Positions 25,605 to 33,888 are shown, counted from the stretch's first letter. The stretch: 64,000 bases of DNA from Streptomyces sp. TLI_053 (GCF_900105395.1 NZ_LT629775.1:5664001-5728000), one strand, 5' to 3'. Notes: generated by a model from the sequence alone, not told the origin. Made by a program: numbers and translations.

Positions 25605-26812
25605 GCGGGCCGAGCGACACCGACCCGGTCGCGACCCTCGGCCGGGCGGCCCGGGCCGTCAAGGCGGCCGAGGCGGCCACCGGGGTGAGCCGGGCCGGTC
25701 TGATCGGCATCTCGGTCGGCGTGCTCGCGGCCGGCGCCGCGGCCGGGGTGGCGATCGACCGGCTGACGGTCGGCCGGAGCACGCGCCGCCGGGCCCGCGC
25801 CGAGCTGGACGCCAACGCCCCGTACGGCTCGCTGCGCGGCCGGCCCCGCACGGTGGCCGCCGCCGACGGCACCGAGCTGTACGTCGAGCTGGACGGTCTC
25901 GACACCCCGGAGGGGGAGCGGGACGGCGCCGCCGAGCCGCTGACCGTGGTCTTCTGCCACGGCTACTGCCTCAACCAGGACAGCTGGCACTTCCAGCGCG
26001 CCGCGTTCCGGGACGGCGCCCGGCTGGTCCTGTGGGACCAGCGCAGCCACGGCCGGTCCGAGCGCTCCCGCTCCTTCCTGGCCGGCGAACCCGCCGGCAT
26101 CGACCAGCTGGGCGGCGACCTCAAGGCCGTGATCGACGCCGTCGCGCCGACCGGCCCGCTGGTGCTGGTCGGTCACTCGATGGGCGGCATGACGATGATG
26201 GCGCTGGCCGACCAGCACCCGGAGCTGTTCCGGGAGCGGGTCGCCGGGGTCGCGCTGATCGGCACCCTGGCCGGGAACTGGGACGCCGTCACCTTCGGGC
26301 TGCCGGTGGCCGGCGCCAAGCTGTTCCGCAGGGTCGCGCCGGGCATGATGAAGTTGCTCGGGCGCCAGGTGGACCTGGTGGAGGCGACCCGCCGGCTCGG
26401 CGCGGACGTCAGCGCCGTCTTCTACCGGCGGTACTCCTTCGGGGCGAAGGACGTCGACCCGGGTGTGGTCCGGTTCGCCGAGCAGATGCTGGACGCCACC
26501 CCGATCGACGTGGTGGCCGAGTTCTACCCGGTGTTCTCGGCGCACGAGAAGACCGAGGCACTGGCCGTGCTGCGCGGCATCCCCACCCTGGTGCTGACCG
26601 GGACCAAGGACCTCCTCACCCCGCCCGGCCACGGCGAGGCGATGGCCGAGCAGCTGCCGGGGGCCGAGCTGGTCCTGGTCCAGGACGCCGGGCACCTGGT
26701 GATGCTGGAGCGCCCCGACCTGGTCGACCGTCACCTGGCCGGGCTGCTCGACCGGGCCGCCCGCTTCCGCGGCGCGGCCCCGCTGCCGCCCCAGGTCGGC
26801 GAACCGGCGTAG
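25601..26812 (+). CDS. Membrane-anchored alpha/beta hydrolase
   Basis: This 403-residue protein has an N-terminal hydrophobic segment (about 27-52; LIGISVGVLAAGAAAGVAI) and then an alpha/beta hydrolase domain. The oxyanion region is FCHGYCLNQD. The nucleophile elbow is GHSMGG. An Asp in TGTKDLLTPP and a His in DAGHLVMLE complete the triad. The substrate is unknown. It overlaps alr by 4 bases and precedes tsaE, a conserved actinobacterial arrangement. Confidence 0.88.
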   Translation: MSGPSDTDPVATLGRAARAVKAAEAATGVSRAGLIGISVGVLAAGAAAGVAIDRLTVGRSTRRRARAELDANAPYGSLRGRPRTVAAADGTELYVELDGLDTPEGERDGAAEPLTVVFCHGYCLNQDSWHFQRAAFRDGARLVLWDQRSHGRSERSRSFLAGEPAGIDQLGGDLKAVIDAVAPTGPLVLVGHSMGGMTMMALADQHPELFRERVAGVALIGTLAGNWDAVTFGLPVAGAKLFRRVAPGMMKLLGRQVDLVEATRRLGADVSAVFYRRYSFGAKDVDPGVVRFAEQMLDATPIDVVAEFYPVFSAHEKTEALAVLRGIPTLVLTGTKDLLTPPGHGEAMAEQLPGAELVLVQDAGHLVMLERPDLVDRHLAGLLDRAARFRGAAPLPPQVGEPA

Positions 26813-26969
26813 CCGCCGGGCCCGGGCCGCCCCGCACCCCGTGCCCCGGACGTCGCGGCGGCCCTGCGCCGTCGGGGCCCGGCGCGGGCGGTGCCGGGGA
26901 TGTGGCACGGTAGCGGGGGCGCCCGAGGACCGGTGCGCCGCCGTACGGACCGAAGGGCTTGATTCGCGC

Positions 26970-27467
26970 ATGGGCTCCCACGCCTCTCTCACCGTCGCCA
27001 CCCCCGACCGGATGGGCCGGCTCGGCCGGGAGCTGGCCGCGCTCCTGCGGCCGGGGGACCTCGTGCTGCTCTCCGGCGAGCTGGGGGCGGGCAAGACCAC
27101 GCTGACCCGGGGCCTCGGCGAGGGTCTCCGGGTGCGCGGGGCGGTCACCTCGCCGACCTTCGTGATCGCCCGGGTGCACCCCTCGCTGGTGGGGGGCCCG
27201 GCGCTGGTGCACGTCGACGCGTACCGGCTGGGCGGCGACCTCGACGAGATGGAGGACCTCGACCTCGACGTGTCGCTGCCGGAGTCGGTGGTGGTGGTCG
27301 AGTGGGGCGAGGGCAAGGTCGAGCGGCTCTCCGAGAACCGTCTGGAGGTCCGGATCGGACGCGCGATCGGCGCCGAGGCGGCCGGGGACGACCTGGACCC
27401 GCGACAGGTGGAGCTGACCGGCGTCGGCACCCGTTGGGACGGCACCGATCTCACCGTGCTGGCCTGA
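26970..27467 (+). CDS. tsaE: tRNA t6A biosynthesis ATPase TsaE
   Basis: TsaE works with TsaB and TsaD to place threonylcarbamoyl on A37 of ANN-decoding tRNAs. It is 165 residues from ATG 26970. The P-loop is GELGAGKTT at 36-44. SPTFVIARVH and HVDAYRL follow, and VVVVEWGEGK is the family Walker-B-like strand. The frame is open upstream, but no better start is seen; the Shine-Dalgarno is weak (GAAGGG). Separated from tsaB by two unrelated genes. Confidence 0.92.
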   Translation: MGSHASLTVATPDRMGRLGRELAALLRPGDLVLLSGELGAGKTTLTRGLGEGLRVRGAVTSPTFVIARVHPSLVGGPALVHVDAYRLGGDLDEMEDLDLDVSLPESVVVVEWGEGKVERLSENRLEVRIGRAIGAEAAGDDLDPRQVELTGVGTRWDGTDLTVLA

Positions 27468-27514
27468 CCGCGCCGGCCCGGGCCGCGCCGGGCCGATCAG
27501 GGCAGCGCCGCGCC

Positions 27515-27545
27515 GGCCGCCCCGGACGGCCCGGCGGGGGCGGCC
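27515..27545 (+). terminator. Hairpin after tsaE
   Basis: A 9-bp stem GGCCGCCCC/GGGGCGGCC (27515-27523 with 27537-27545). It separates tsaE from the iron-box gene. Confidence 0.55.
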
Positions 27546-27621
27546 CCGCCGTGTCACGGTTTGCCGACAGGCTGTCGGGAAGATGTTGCGATCGAGGACC
27601 CGGGCGTGGTGGGATGGTTCT

Positions 27622-27641
27622 TGAGGTTAGGTCTGCCTAAC
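27622..27641 (+). promoter_or_regulatory. Iron box (IdeR/DmdR1-type operator)
   Basis: The 19 bases from 27622 match the consensus TTAGGTTAGGCTAACCTAA at 14 positions. They contain the symmetric core GTTAGG-TCTG-CCTAAC (27626-27641). The site ends 12 bases before the start codon of the small ORF and touches its Shine-Dalgarno (AGGAGG, 27643-27648). Repression under iron sufficiency is inferred. Confidence 0.68.
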
Positions 27642-27652
27642 TAGGAGGCGCC

Positions 27653-27889
27653 ATGCCGAGCACCACGCCCGCCCCGGAGCGCGCACCGCGCGGGACCGGG
27701 GCCGATGAGCCCGCCCGCCGTGCCGCGGGGGAGCCGATGCGGGCCCTGCTGGCCGCCTGTGCGGCGGCGGAGGCGGTGTCCACCCCGCCCGAACGCCGTC
27801 CGGCCTCCCCTTCGCTGGGCGAGGGGCCCGGGACGTCCGGACCGTCACCGTCGAGCGGCGGCGCGCACGAGACCCGCCGCGCCGCCTGA
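27653..27889 (+). CDS. Small Ala/Pro-rich protein behind an iron box
   Basis: This is a 78-residue protein, not recognised. It has an optimal AGGAGG 5 bases before ATG 27653, which argues that it is really translated. It is Ala/Pro/Arg-rich and probably disordered, except for a short helical core MRALLAACAAAEAVSTP at about residues 29-45 with a single Cys. No signal peptide, TM or known metal motif is seen. The iron-box-like operator just upstream suggests a role in iron-responsive physiology. It is convergent with the next gene at 16 bp. Confidence 0.6.
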   Translation: MPSTTPAPERAPRGTGADEPARRAAGEPMRALLAACAAAEAVSTPPERRPASPSLGEGPGTSGPSPSSGGAHETRRAA

Positions 27890-27905
27890 GACCGGTCCCG
27901 CCCGG

Positions 27906-28532
27906 TCAGGGGATCACGACGACCTTGGTGTCCTTGGGCGCGAAGTCCCAGAGCAGCTGGCCGTCCGCGCGGCTGCTGCGGATGCCGCCGGTCTTTCCCG
28001 CCGAGGCGGCCGGGGAGGACGCGGCGGCGGTGGGCGCCGGGGCGGCGGGCGGAGCGCCGGTGCCGCCGTCGACGGCCGCGCCGAAGCCGAACACCACGCC
28101 GTTCTGCTGCGCGAAGCGCACCACGTGCTCGATCTGCTTGCCGTCGGTGCCGGTCCCGGACTGGGTCCGGCTGTACACGGGGTAGCTGCCGGGAGCCGGC
28201 TCGACCGTGCCCGGGGTCACCGGGAAGGCGGCCACCACCTGCGGCGTCTTCTTCGGGTCGATCAGCCAGACGTAGTGGGTGCCGACCGAGTAGACGACCC
28301 GCAGCCCGGTGCCGGTGCCCGCGGTGGGCAGGACCGGCACGGTCGGGGTCGGCGCGGCGGTCGGGGTGGCCGAGGCGGCCGGTCCGCCGGTGGTGGCGGC
28401 CGTGCTCGTGGTCGGGCTCGCGGCGACCGCGCGGTCCTGCGCGCCGTTGGCCTGGAAGGCCAGCAGGCTCACCACCGCCAGGGCCCCCAGGGTCAGCCCG
28501 GTGACCACCACTCCAGGACCCATCTTCGCCAC
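27906..28532 (-). CDS. Membrane-anchored protein with degenerate L,D-transpeptidase-like domain
   Basis: This is a 208-residue protein from GTG 28532 (GGGAG Shine-Dalgarno); ATG 28571 would add 13 residues. TM helix about 8-27, Thr/Pro/Ala-rich linker about 38-70, and a C-terminal extracytoplasmic domain (76-208). The domain follows the YkuD pattern: LRVVYSVGTHYVWLID, FPVTPGTVEPAPGSYPVY, then TGGIRSSRADGQLLWDF and DTKVVVIP. The catalytic SHGCIR is replaced by KTGGIR, so the active-site Cys and His are gone. A Pro/Ala insertion (158-180) lies just before it. The fold assignment is by eye; the enzyme is probably inactive. Confidence 0.65.
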   Translation of the reverse strand: MAKMGPGVVVTGLTLGALAVVSLLAFQANGAQDRAVAASPTTSTAATTGGPAASATPTAAPTPTVPVLPTAGTGTGLRVVYSVGTHYVWLIDPKKTPQVVAAFPVTPGTVEPAPGSYPVYSRTQSGTGTDGKQIEHVVRFAQQNGVVFGFGAAVDGGTGAPPAAPAPTAAASSPAASAGKTGGIRSSRADGQLLWDFAPKDTKVVVIP

Positions 28533-28697
28533 GTGCCGCTCCCACCGCCGTCCCAAAACCGTCGGCCCCATCGTGCCAGGTTCGCCCGTCCGGTCCGCAT
28601 CGTGTCGGACGTGTGTTCCGGAGCCGGTCCGGTTTTCGATCGGGCGGAGCACGTGCCCCGGCGGGGCGGGCCCGGAACGGGCACCGGCGGACCGGTC

Positions 28698-28709
28698 TAA
28701 CCTTGACCC
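28698..28709 (+). promoter_or_regulatory. Leaderless promoter element of tsaB
   Basis: TAACCT (28698-28703) ends 6 bases before GTG 28710, with no Shine-Dalgarno. A GGAAC pentamer at 28674-28678, 16 bases before GTCTAA, could also fit an ECF-type promoter. Confidence 0.4.
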
Positions 28710-29366
28710 GTGCTGCTGCTCGCGTTCGACACCGCTACCCCCGCCGTCACGGCCGCCGTCCACGACGGATCGACCGTCCTCGCCGAGACCGACCAGGTCG
28801 ACGCCAGGCGCCACGGCGAACTCCTGATCCCCGCGATCGACCGGGTGCTCCGGGAGGCCGGTGTCGACCGGCACCGGCTGACCGACATCGCGGTCGGCGT
28901 GGGCCCCGGCCCGTACACCGGCCTGCGGGTCGGTCTGGTGACCGCCGCCGCGCTGGGCCACGCGCTCGGCCTGCCGGTGCACGGCGTCTGCACACTGGAC
29001 GCGATCGCCCACGCGGCCCGCGCCGAGGGGCTGGCCGGCGAGGCGTTCACGGTGGCCACCGACGCCCGCCGCAAGGAGGTCTACTGGGCCGCGTACGACG
29101 CCGAGGGCCGCCGGACCGAGGGCCCTTCGGTGGACCGTCCGGGTGAGCTGACCCCGCCCGCGCGGTCGGTCGGCGCCGGTGCGCTGCTCTACCCGGACAC
29201 CTTCCCGGGCGCCCACGGCCCCGAGCACGTCCCGGCGGGCGCGCTCGCCGCGTTCGCCGCGGCCGAGCTGGCCGCCGGCCGGGCCCTGCTGCCCAACGCC
29301 CCGCTCTACCTGCGCCGTCCGGACGCCCAGGTGCCGGCCGGCTACAAGGCGGTGCTCCCGGCGTGA
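28710..29366 (+). CDS. tsaB: t6A biosynthesis protein TsaB
   Basis: TsaB is the non-catalytic partner of TsaD in the t6A complex. It is 218 residues from GTG 28710 with ASKHA-fold motifs LLLAFDTATPAVTAAV and VGVGPGPYTGLRVGLVTA. The stop overlaps the rimI start (GTGA). Start of the tsaB-rimI-tsaD operon, probably from a leaderless promoter. Confidence 0.94.
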   Translation: MLLLAFDTATPAVTAAVHDGSTVLAETDQVDARRHGELLIPAIDRVLREAGVDRHRLTDIAVGVGPGPYTGLRVGLVTAAALGHALGLPVHGVCTLDAIAHAARAEGLAGEAFTVATDARRKEVYWAAYDAEGRRTEGPSVDRPGELTPPARSVGAGALLYPDTFPGAHGPEHVPAGALAAFAAAELAAGRALLPNAPLYLRRPDAQVPAGYKAVLPA

Positions 29367-30052
29367 CCGGCCCGAGCACCGCCGGCCCGGGCACCGCCGG
29401 CCCGGGCACCACGGGCTCCGGTGCCGCCGGTCCGGCCGACCGGGCCCCCGCCGCCCGGCTGCGCCCGATGCGCTGGTGGCACATAGCCCCGGTGCTGGCG
29501 CTGGAGCTGGAGCTGTTCCCGGAGGACGCCTGGTCCGCCGGCATGTTCTGGTCCGAGCTGGCCGAGGCCCACCCCGGCGGCACCCGGCACTACACCGTCG
29601 CCGTCACCCCGGACGGCGCGGTCGTCGGTTACGCCGGACTGATGGCGGTGGGCGGCGACGGCGACGTGCAGACGATCGCCGTCGACGGACGCCACCAGGG
29701 CACCGGACTGGGCGCGGCGCTGCTCACCGACCTGGTCCGGGAGGCCGCCCGGCGCGGCTGCGCGGACCTGCTGCTGGAGGTGCGGGTGGACAACACCCGC
29801 GCGCAGCGGCTCTACGAGCGCTTCGGGTTCGAGCCGGTCGGCATCCGGCGCGGCTACTACCAGCCGGCCGGCATCGACGCGCTGGTGATGCGGCTCGACC
29901 TCGCGGCCGCCGCCGACCGGGTCGCCCCGGCCGACCACGTCGCCCCCGCCGACCGCACCACGTCCGCCGCCCCGGCCGCGGCCCCCGAAGACCTCGACGA
30001 ACCCGCGGACCGTCCGCGACCGGATGTGAAGAAGGACACCCCCCATGGCTGA
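29363..30052 (+). CDS. rimI: Ribosomal protein S18 N-acetyltransferase-like GNAT protein
   Basis: This is a GNAT acetyltransferase in the RimI position between tsaB and tsaD. It has 229 residues from GTG 29363, longer than the ~150 usual. The GNAT core is about 33-175: MRWWHIAPVLALELELFPEDAW, VQTIAVDGRHQGTGLGAALL (acetyl-CoA loop Q/R-x-x-G-x-G/A) and NTRAQRLYERFGFEPVG. The N terminus is a GPGTAGPGT-type low-complexity repeat and the C terminus repeats Ala-Pro-Ala-Asp. A later start (ATG 29469) is possible but would clip the first strand. It overlaps tsaB by 4 and tsaD by 8 bases. Confidence 0.9.
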   Translation: MTGPSTAGPGTAGPGTTGSGAAGPADRAPAARLRPMRWWHIAPVLALELELFPEDAWSAGMFWSELAEAHPGGTRHYTVAVTPDGAVVGYAGLMAVGGDGDVQTIAVDGRHQGTGLGAALLTDLVREAARRGCADLLLEVRVDNTRAQRLYERFGFEPVGIRRGYYQPAGIDALVMRLDLAAAADRVAPADHVAPADRTTSAAPAAAPEDLDEPADRPRPDVKKDTPHG

Positions 30053-31136
30053 CGAACCGCTCGTCCTCGGCATCGAGACCTCCTGCGACGAGACCGGCGT
30101 CGGCATCGTGCGCGGCACCACCCTGCTGGCCGACGCGGTGGCCTCCAGCGTCAACGACCACGCCCGCTTCGGCGGCGTCGTCCCCGAGATCGCCAGCCGC
30201 GCGCACCTGGAGGCGATGGTCCCGACCATCCAGCGCGCCCTGGACACCGCGGGCGTCAGGGCGAGCGACCTGGACGGCATCGCCGTCACCGCCGGACCGG
30301 GCCTGGCCGGCGCGCTGCTGGTCGGCGTGAGCGCCGCCAAGGCCTACGCGTGGGCCCTCGACAAGCCGCTGTACGGCGTCAACCACCTCGCCTCGCACAT
30401 CTGCGTGGACCAGCTGGAGCACGGCCGGCTGCCCTCCCCGACGATGGCCCTGCTGGTCTCCGGCGGGCACTCCTCGCTGCTGCTGAGCGAGGACATCACC
30501 ACCGACGTCCGCCCGCTCGGCGCGACCATCGACGACGCCGCCGGCGAGGCCTTCGACAAGGTGGCCCGGGTGCTCGGCCTGGGCTTCCCCGGCGGCCCGG
30601 TGGTGGACCGCAGGGCCCGCGAGGGCGACCCGAAGGCGATCGCCTTCCCGCGCGGCCTGACCGGCCCCAAGGACCCGGAGTACGACTTCTCCTTCTCCGG
30701 GCTGAAGACCGCCGTCGCCCGCTGGGTGGAGGCGAAGCGCCGGGCCGGCGAGGAGGTGCCGGTGGCGGACGTCGCGGCGTCCTTCCAGGAGGCGGTCACC
30801 GACGTGCTCACCCGCAAGGCCGTCAAGGCCTGCAAGGACAACGGCGTCGACCACCTGATGATCGGCGGCGGCGTCGCGGCCAACTCCCGGCTGCGCGAGA
30901 TGGCCCAGCAGCGCTGCGACCGCGCCGGCATCCGGCTGCGGGTGCCGCGTCCGGGCCTGTGCACCGACAACGGCGCGATGGTCGCCGCGCTCGGCAGCGA
31001 GATGGTCTGGCGGGACCGCGCGCCGTCCTCGCTCGACCTGTCGGCGGACTCCTCGCTGCCGGTCACCGAGGTCCACGTGCCGCACACCGACTTCCACGGA
31101 CAGGCCTACCAGGCCCTGACCGGGCAGCAGCGGTGA
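30045..31136 (+). CDS. tsaD: tRNA N6-adenosine threonylcarbamoyltransferase TsaD
   Basis: This is the catalytic subunit for t6A37. It has 363 residues from ATG 30045 (GAAGGA Shine-Dalgarno). The N-terminal GIETSCDETGVGIV and the metal-binding HxxxH (His114, His118 in NHLASH) are present. Nucleotide-binding motifs LLVSGGHSSLLL and GGGVAANSRLREM follow. It overlaps rimI by 8 bases and the next small gene by 4. Confidence 0.96.
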   Translation: MADEPLVLGIETSCDETGVGIVRGTTLLADAVASSVNDHARFGGVVPEIASRAHLEAMVPTIQRALDTAGVRASDLDGIAVTAGPGLAGALLVGVSAAKAYAWALDKPLYGVNHLASHICVDQLEHGRLPSPTMALLVSGGHSSLLLSEDITTDVRPLGATIDDAAGEAFDKVARVLGLGFPGGPVVDRRAREGDPKAIAFPRGLTGPKDPEYDFSFSGLKTAVARWVEAKRRAGEEVPVADVAASFQEAVTDVLTRKAVKACKDNGVDHLMIGGGVAANSRLREMAQQRCDRAGIRLRVPRPGLCTDNGAMVAALGSEMVWRDRAPSSLDLSADSSLPVTEVHVPHTDFHGQAYQALTGQQR

Positions 31137-31399
31137 GCGCCACCACCGCCGCGATGTGGGAGGCCAGGGCCGCCGACGGCCGGGCCGCCGAGCTCTCCGA
31201 CTGGGTCCGGGGGACGGCGCTGCCCGCGCTGCGGGGCTCGGCCGGGCTGCTCCGGACCGAGCTGCTCACCGCTTCCGGGGACCGGGTGCTGCTGATCACC
31301 TGGTGGTCCGGCGCGCCGGTCCCGGTGCCGGAGCCGCCCGCCGCCCTGCTGGGCCGTCCGGTGCACCGCTGGTCCTTCACCAGCGAGCATGTGGAGTAG
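31133..31399 (+). CDS. Small ABM/dimeric alpha-beta barrel-like protein
   Basis: This is an 88-residue protein starting at GTG 31133, overlapping the tsaD stop as GTGA, so it is translationally coupled to the t6A operon. The pattern (MWEARAADGRAAELSDWV, ALRGSAGLLRTELL, DRVLLITWWSG, HRWSFTSEHVE) resembles the small ferredoxin-like barrel of antibiotic-biosynthesis-monooxygenase (ABM) proteins, with Trp-rich strands. No cofactor motif is seen and the function is unknown. Confidence 0.72.
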   Translation: MSATTAAMWEARAADGRAAELSDWVRGTALPALRGSAGLLRTELLTASGDRVLLITWWSGAPVPVPEPPAALLGRPVHRWSFTSEHVE

Positions 31400-31498
31400 C
31401 CGCTCGTAGCCGTTCGCACGTCCGGGCGGGAACCGAACGCCGGGCCGTTACCGTGCTAGCGATCGAGGTCGCTGAACGGGAGCGGGGAGCACGGCGCG

Positions 31499-32437
31499 GT
31501 GAACAGGCACGTACGGAGCAGGACGACGGTGTACGCGGCGGGGGCGCTCGCCCTGCTGGCCGCGGCCACCGGGTGCACGAGCGACGCCGGCAGCGGCGCG
31601 GCCTCGGCCGCGCTGGTCCCGGCGAGCGGTTCCCCGGCGGGCGGTGCCGCGGCGGTCCCGTCCCGGTCCGCGGGCCCGTCGCCGACCGCCTCCCCGACCG
31701 CCTCCCCGACCGGGGGCGGCCCCGCCGCCGGGGACGCCGCGGCCTGGGCGAAGTGGCACCTCGCGCCGCTGCCGCCGGCGCCGCCCGCACCCGCCGACAA
31801 GCCGGTGAAGCTCGCCCGGACCGGGCCGGTCCCGGTGTTCAGCGAGGTGAAGACCTCCGACAAGGTCGTCTTCGTCACCATCGACGACGGTGCCGAGAAG
31901 GACCCGAAGTTCGTCGAGATGCTGACCGACCTCAAGGTGCCGGTGTCGATGTTCCTGACCCGCGACATCGTCAAGGACGACTACGGCTACTTCAAGCGCC
32001 TCCAGGCCCTCGGCAACCACGTCCACAACCACACCGTGGACCACGCCCAGCTGAGCAAGGTGCCGCCGGAGAAGCAGAAGTCCGAGATCTGCGACGCCCA
32101 GGCTGCGCTCACCCAGCAGTACGGCACCCCGCCGCTGCTGTTCCGCCCGCCGTACGGGGACGGCGCCAACACGCCCGCGCTCAACACCGCGGTGCAGCAG
32201 TGCGGGCCGAGGGCGGTCGTGCTGTGGCGCGAGTCGATGCAGATCCACGACATGCAGTACCAGGCCGCGGACAATAAGCTGCGGGCCGGCGACATCGTGC
32301 TCGCCCACTTCCGGGGCCCGAAGGACCTCAAGGGCGAGACGATGACGCAGATGTTCGGCGAGCTGCTGGCCCGGATCCAGGAGCAGGGCTTCGCGGTGGC
32401 CCGGCTGGAGGACTACATCGAGGCGCCGGCCGCCTGA
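31499..32437 (+). CDS. Polysaccharide deacetylase-family lipoprotein (CE4)
   Basis: This is a 312-residue exported protein from GTG 31499. It has a lipoprotein signal peptide (about 1-25) with lipobox LAAATGC and lipidation Cys26. A Pro/Ser/Thr-rich spacer (about 30-85) follows. The NodB domain begins around residue 118: TIDDG (metal and base Asp pair), HTVDH (metal His pair) and RPPYGD. This predicts deacetylation of peptidoglycan or another GlcNAc polymer at the outer membrane face. The 3' end overlaps the convergent methyltransferase gene by 25 bp. Confidence 0.9.
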   Translation: MNRHVRSRTTVYAAGALALLAAATGCTSDAGSGAASAALVPASGSPAGGAAAVPSRSAGPSPTASPTASPTGGGPAAGDAAAWAKWHLAPLPPAPPAPADKPVKLARTGPVPVFSEVKTSDKVVFVTIDDGAEKDPKFVEMLTDLKVPVSMFLTRDIVKDDYGYFKRLQALGNHVHNHTVDHAQLSKVPPEKQKSEICDAQAALTQQYGTPPLLFRPPYGDGANTPALNTAVQQCGPRAVVLWRESMQIHDMQYQAADNKLRAGDIVLAHFRGPKDLKGETMTQMFGELLARIQEQGFAVARLEDYIEAPAA

Positions 32438-33621
32438 ACGGCCGCGGCCGGTCCGGTGACGGGGTGGCCGAGCATCATCAGCGGGCCGTTGTCGGTGCGG
32501 CTGAGGACCACCGTGACGGAGTTCGGACCGCTGGGACGCAGCTGGCGGCGCAGTTCCTCCGGGGTGATCGCCATTCCGCGCTTCTTGATCACCACCGTGC
32601 CGACCTTGCGCTCGCGCAGCAGCGCCTTGAGCTTCTTGATGTGGAACGGCAGGACGTCGGTCAGCTCGAAGGCGTGCGCGTACGGGGTGTCGACCAGCTC
32701 GTCGGAGGTCAGGTAGGCGATCTTCGGATCGATCAGCCGCCCGTTCACCAGCCCGGCCACCTCGGCGACCAGATGGGCGCGGATCACGGCGCCGTCCGGC
32801 TCGTACAGGTAGCGGCCGACCGGTCCGGCCGGGGGGTCGGGCAGATCTCCGCCGGTGAGGCCGGCCCGCTGCGGCAGCAGGGTGGCGCGGTGCGGGTGCC
32901 CGGCCCGGGTGCCGAACCAGAGCACCGCCTCCTTGACGTCGCCGTGGTCCGAGACCCACTCGGCCTCGGCGTCCTCCGGGACGGCCTCGTGCGGGATGCC
33001 GGGCGCCACCTTGAGCGCGCCGACGGGGGCCCGGCGGCCGGCCTCGATCGCCCAGGAGAGCGGCGGGGCGTACGCCTCGGGGTCGAAGACCCGGCCGCGC
33101 GCGGTGCGCCGGGCGGGGTCGGTGAAGACCGCGTCGTAGCCGGTGACGTCGACCCCGGCGACGTCCGCGCAGCGCACCTCGACCAGGTCGGCCAGGCCCA
33201 GGGCGGCGGCGTTGGCGGCGAGGGCGGCGCAGGCGGCCGGGTCCCGGTCGACGGCGAGCACCTCGATGCCGGCCCGGGCCAGGGCCAGCACGTCGCCGCC
33301 GATGCCGCAGCAGAGGTCGGCCAGCCGCTTCACCCCCAGCCCGGCGAACCGTGCGGCCCGCCACTCGGCGACCTCGCGCCGGGTGGACTGCTCGACGCCG
33401 TTGGGCGTGAAGTACATGAGATCGGCGTCGGCGCCGAACTTGGCCCGGGCCCGCTGCCGCAGCCTGGCCTGCCCGAAGGCGGCCGACACCAGCTCGGCGG
33501 GGTGCTCCTTGCGCAGCCGGGTGGCGAGTGCCAGCTCCTCCTCGGGCGCGAACTCGCGCAGTTCGGCGAGCAGGGCCTGGCCCCGCTCGGTCAGCAGGGC
33601 CCGCAGGTCGTCGTTCTCCAC
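32413..33621 (-). CDS. THUMP-like class I SAM-dependent methyltransferase
   Basis: This is a 402-residue protein from GTG 33621 (GGGGAG Shine-Dalgarno). The SAM-binding motif is LADLCCGIGGDVLALARAG followed by VLAVDRDPAACAALAANA. Motif IV is FTDPARRT. The C-terminal part (about 300-390) has HIKKLKALLRERKVGTVVIKKRG, the THUMP-like RNA-binding region. It is a probable RNA methyltransferase of unknown target. The minus frame stays open far upstream across groES/groEL, but that is a high-GC shadow. Confidence 0.85.
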   Translation of the reverse strand: MENDDLRALLTERGQALLAELREFAPEEELALATRLRKEHPAELVSAAFGQARLRQRARAKFGADADLMYFTPNGVEQSTRREVAEWRAARFAGLGVKRLADLCCGIGGDVLALARAGIEVLAVDRDPAACAALAANAAALGLADLVEVRCADVAGVDVTGYDAVFTDPARRTARGRVFDPEAYAPPLSWAIEAGRRAPVGALKVAPGIPHEAVPEDAEAEWVSDHGDVKEAVLWFGTRAGHPHRATLLPQRAGLTGGDLPDPPAGPVGRYLYEPDGAVIRAHLVAEVAGLVNGRLIDPKIAYLTSDELVDTPYAHAFELTDVLPFHIKKLKALLRERKVGTVVIKKRGMAITPEELRRQLRPSGPNSVTVVLSRTDNGPLMMLGHPVTGPAAAVQAAGASM

Positions 33622-33720
33622 CCGCCCATTCTCCCCGGTCACGGGCGGGCCCGGGCCGCGGGCCCGCGGGCGGGAGCGCGCGGTCGACGGGTGCGTCCGG
33701 CGGGACCGGTCCGCGTGGCG

Positions 33721-33747
33721 TTGGCACTCTGGTTGACTGAGTGCTAA
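33721..33747 (+). promoter_or_regulatory. CIRCE operator 1 (HrcA)
   Basis: TTGGCACTC-N9-GAGTGCTAA, one mismatch to the canonical CIRCE. It overlaps the -35 of the groES promoter. Confidence 0.92.
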
Positions 33748-33761
33748 CGGCGGCCTATGGT
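33733..33761 (+). promoter_or_regulatory. groES promoter
   Basis: TTGACT (33733-33738), 17-bp spacer, TATGGT (33756-33761). The -35 lies inside CIRCE 1; CIRCE 2 covers the predicted start site. Confidence 0.8.
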
Positions 33762-33766
33762 CATCA

Positions 33767-33794
33767 CTAGCACTCACCACCGGGGGAGTGCTAA
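33767..33794 (+). promoter_or_regulatory. CIRCE operator 2 (HrcA)
   Basis: CTAGCACTC-N10-GAGTGCTAA. The arms are CIRCE but the spacer reads as 10 bases instead of 9. Confidence 0.8.
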
Positions 33795-33888
33795 CGCGAC
33801 AATGCGTGTCTGACCCCCGCGACGGCAGATCCGTGAGTTCGCCCCTACCCGTTAGAAAACCCCGTAATCTCCGAAGGGGAGCTCGGAC

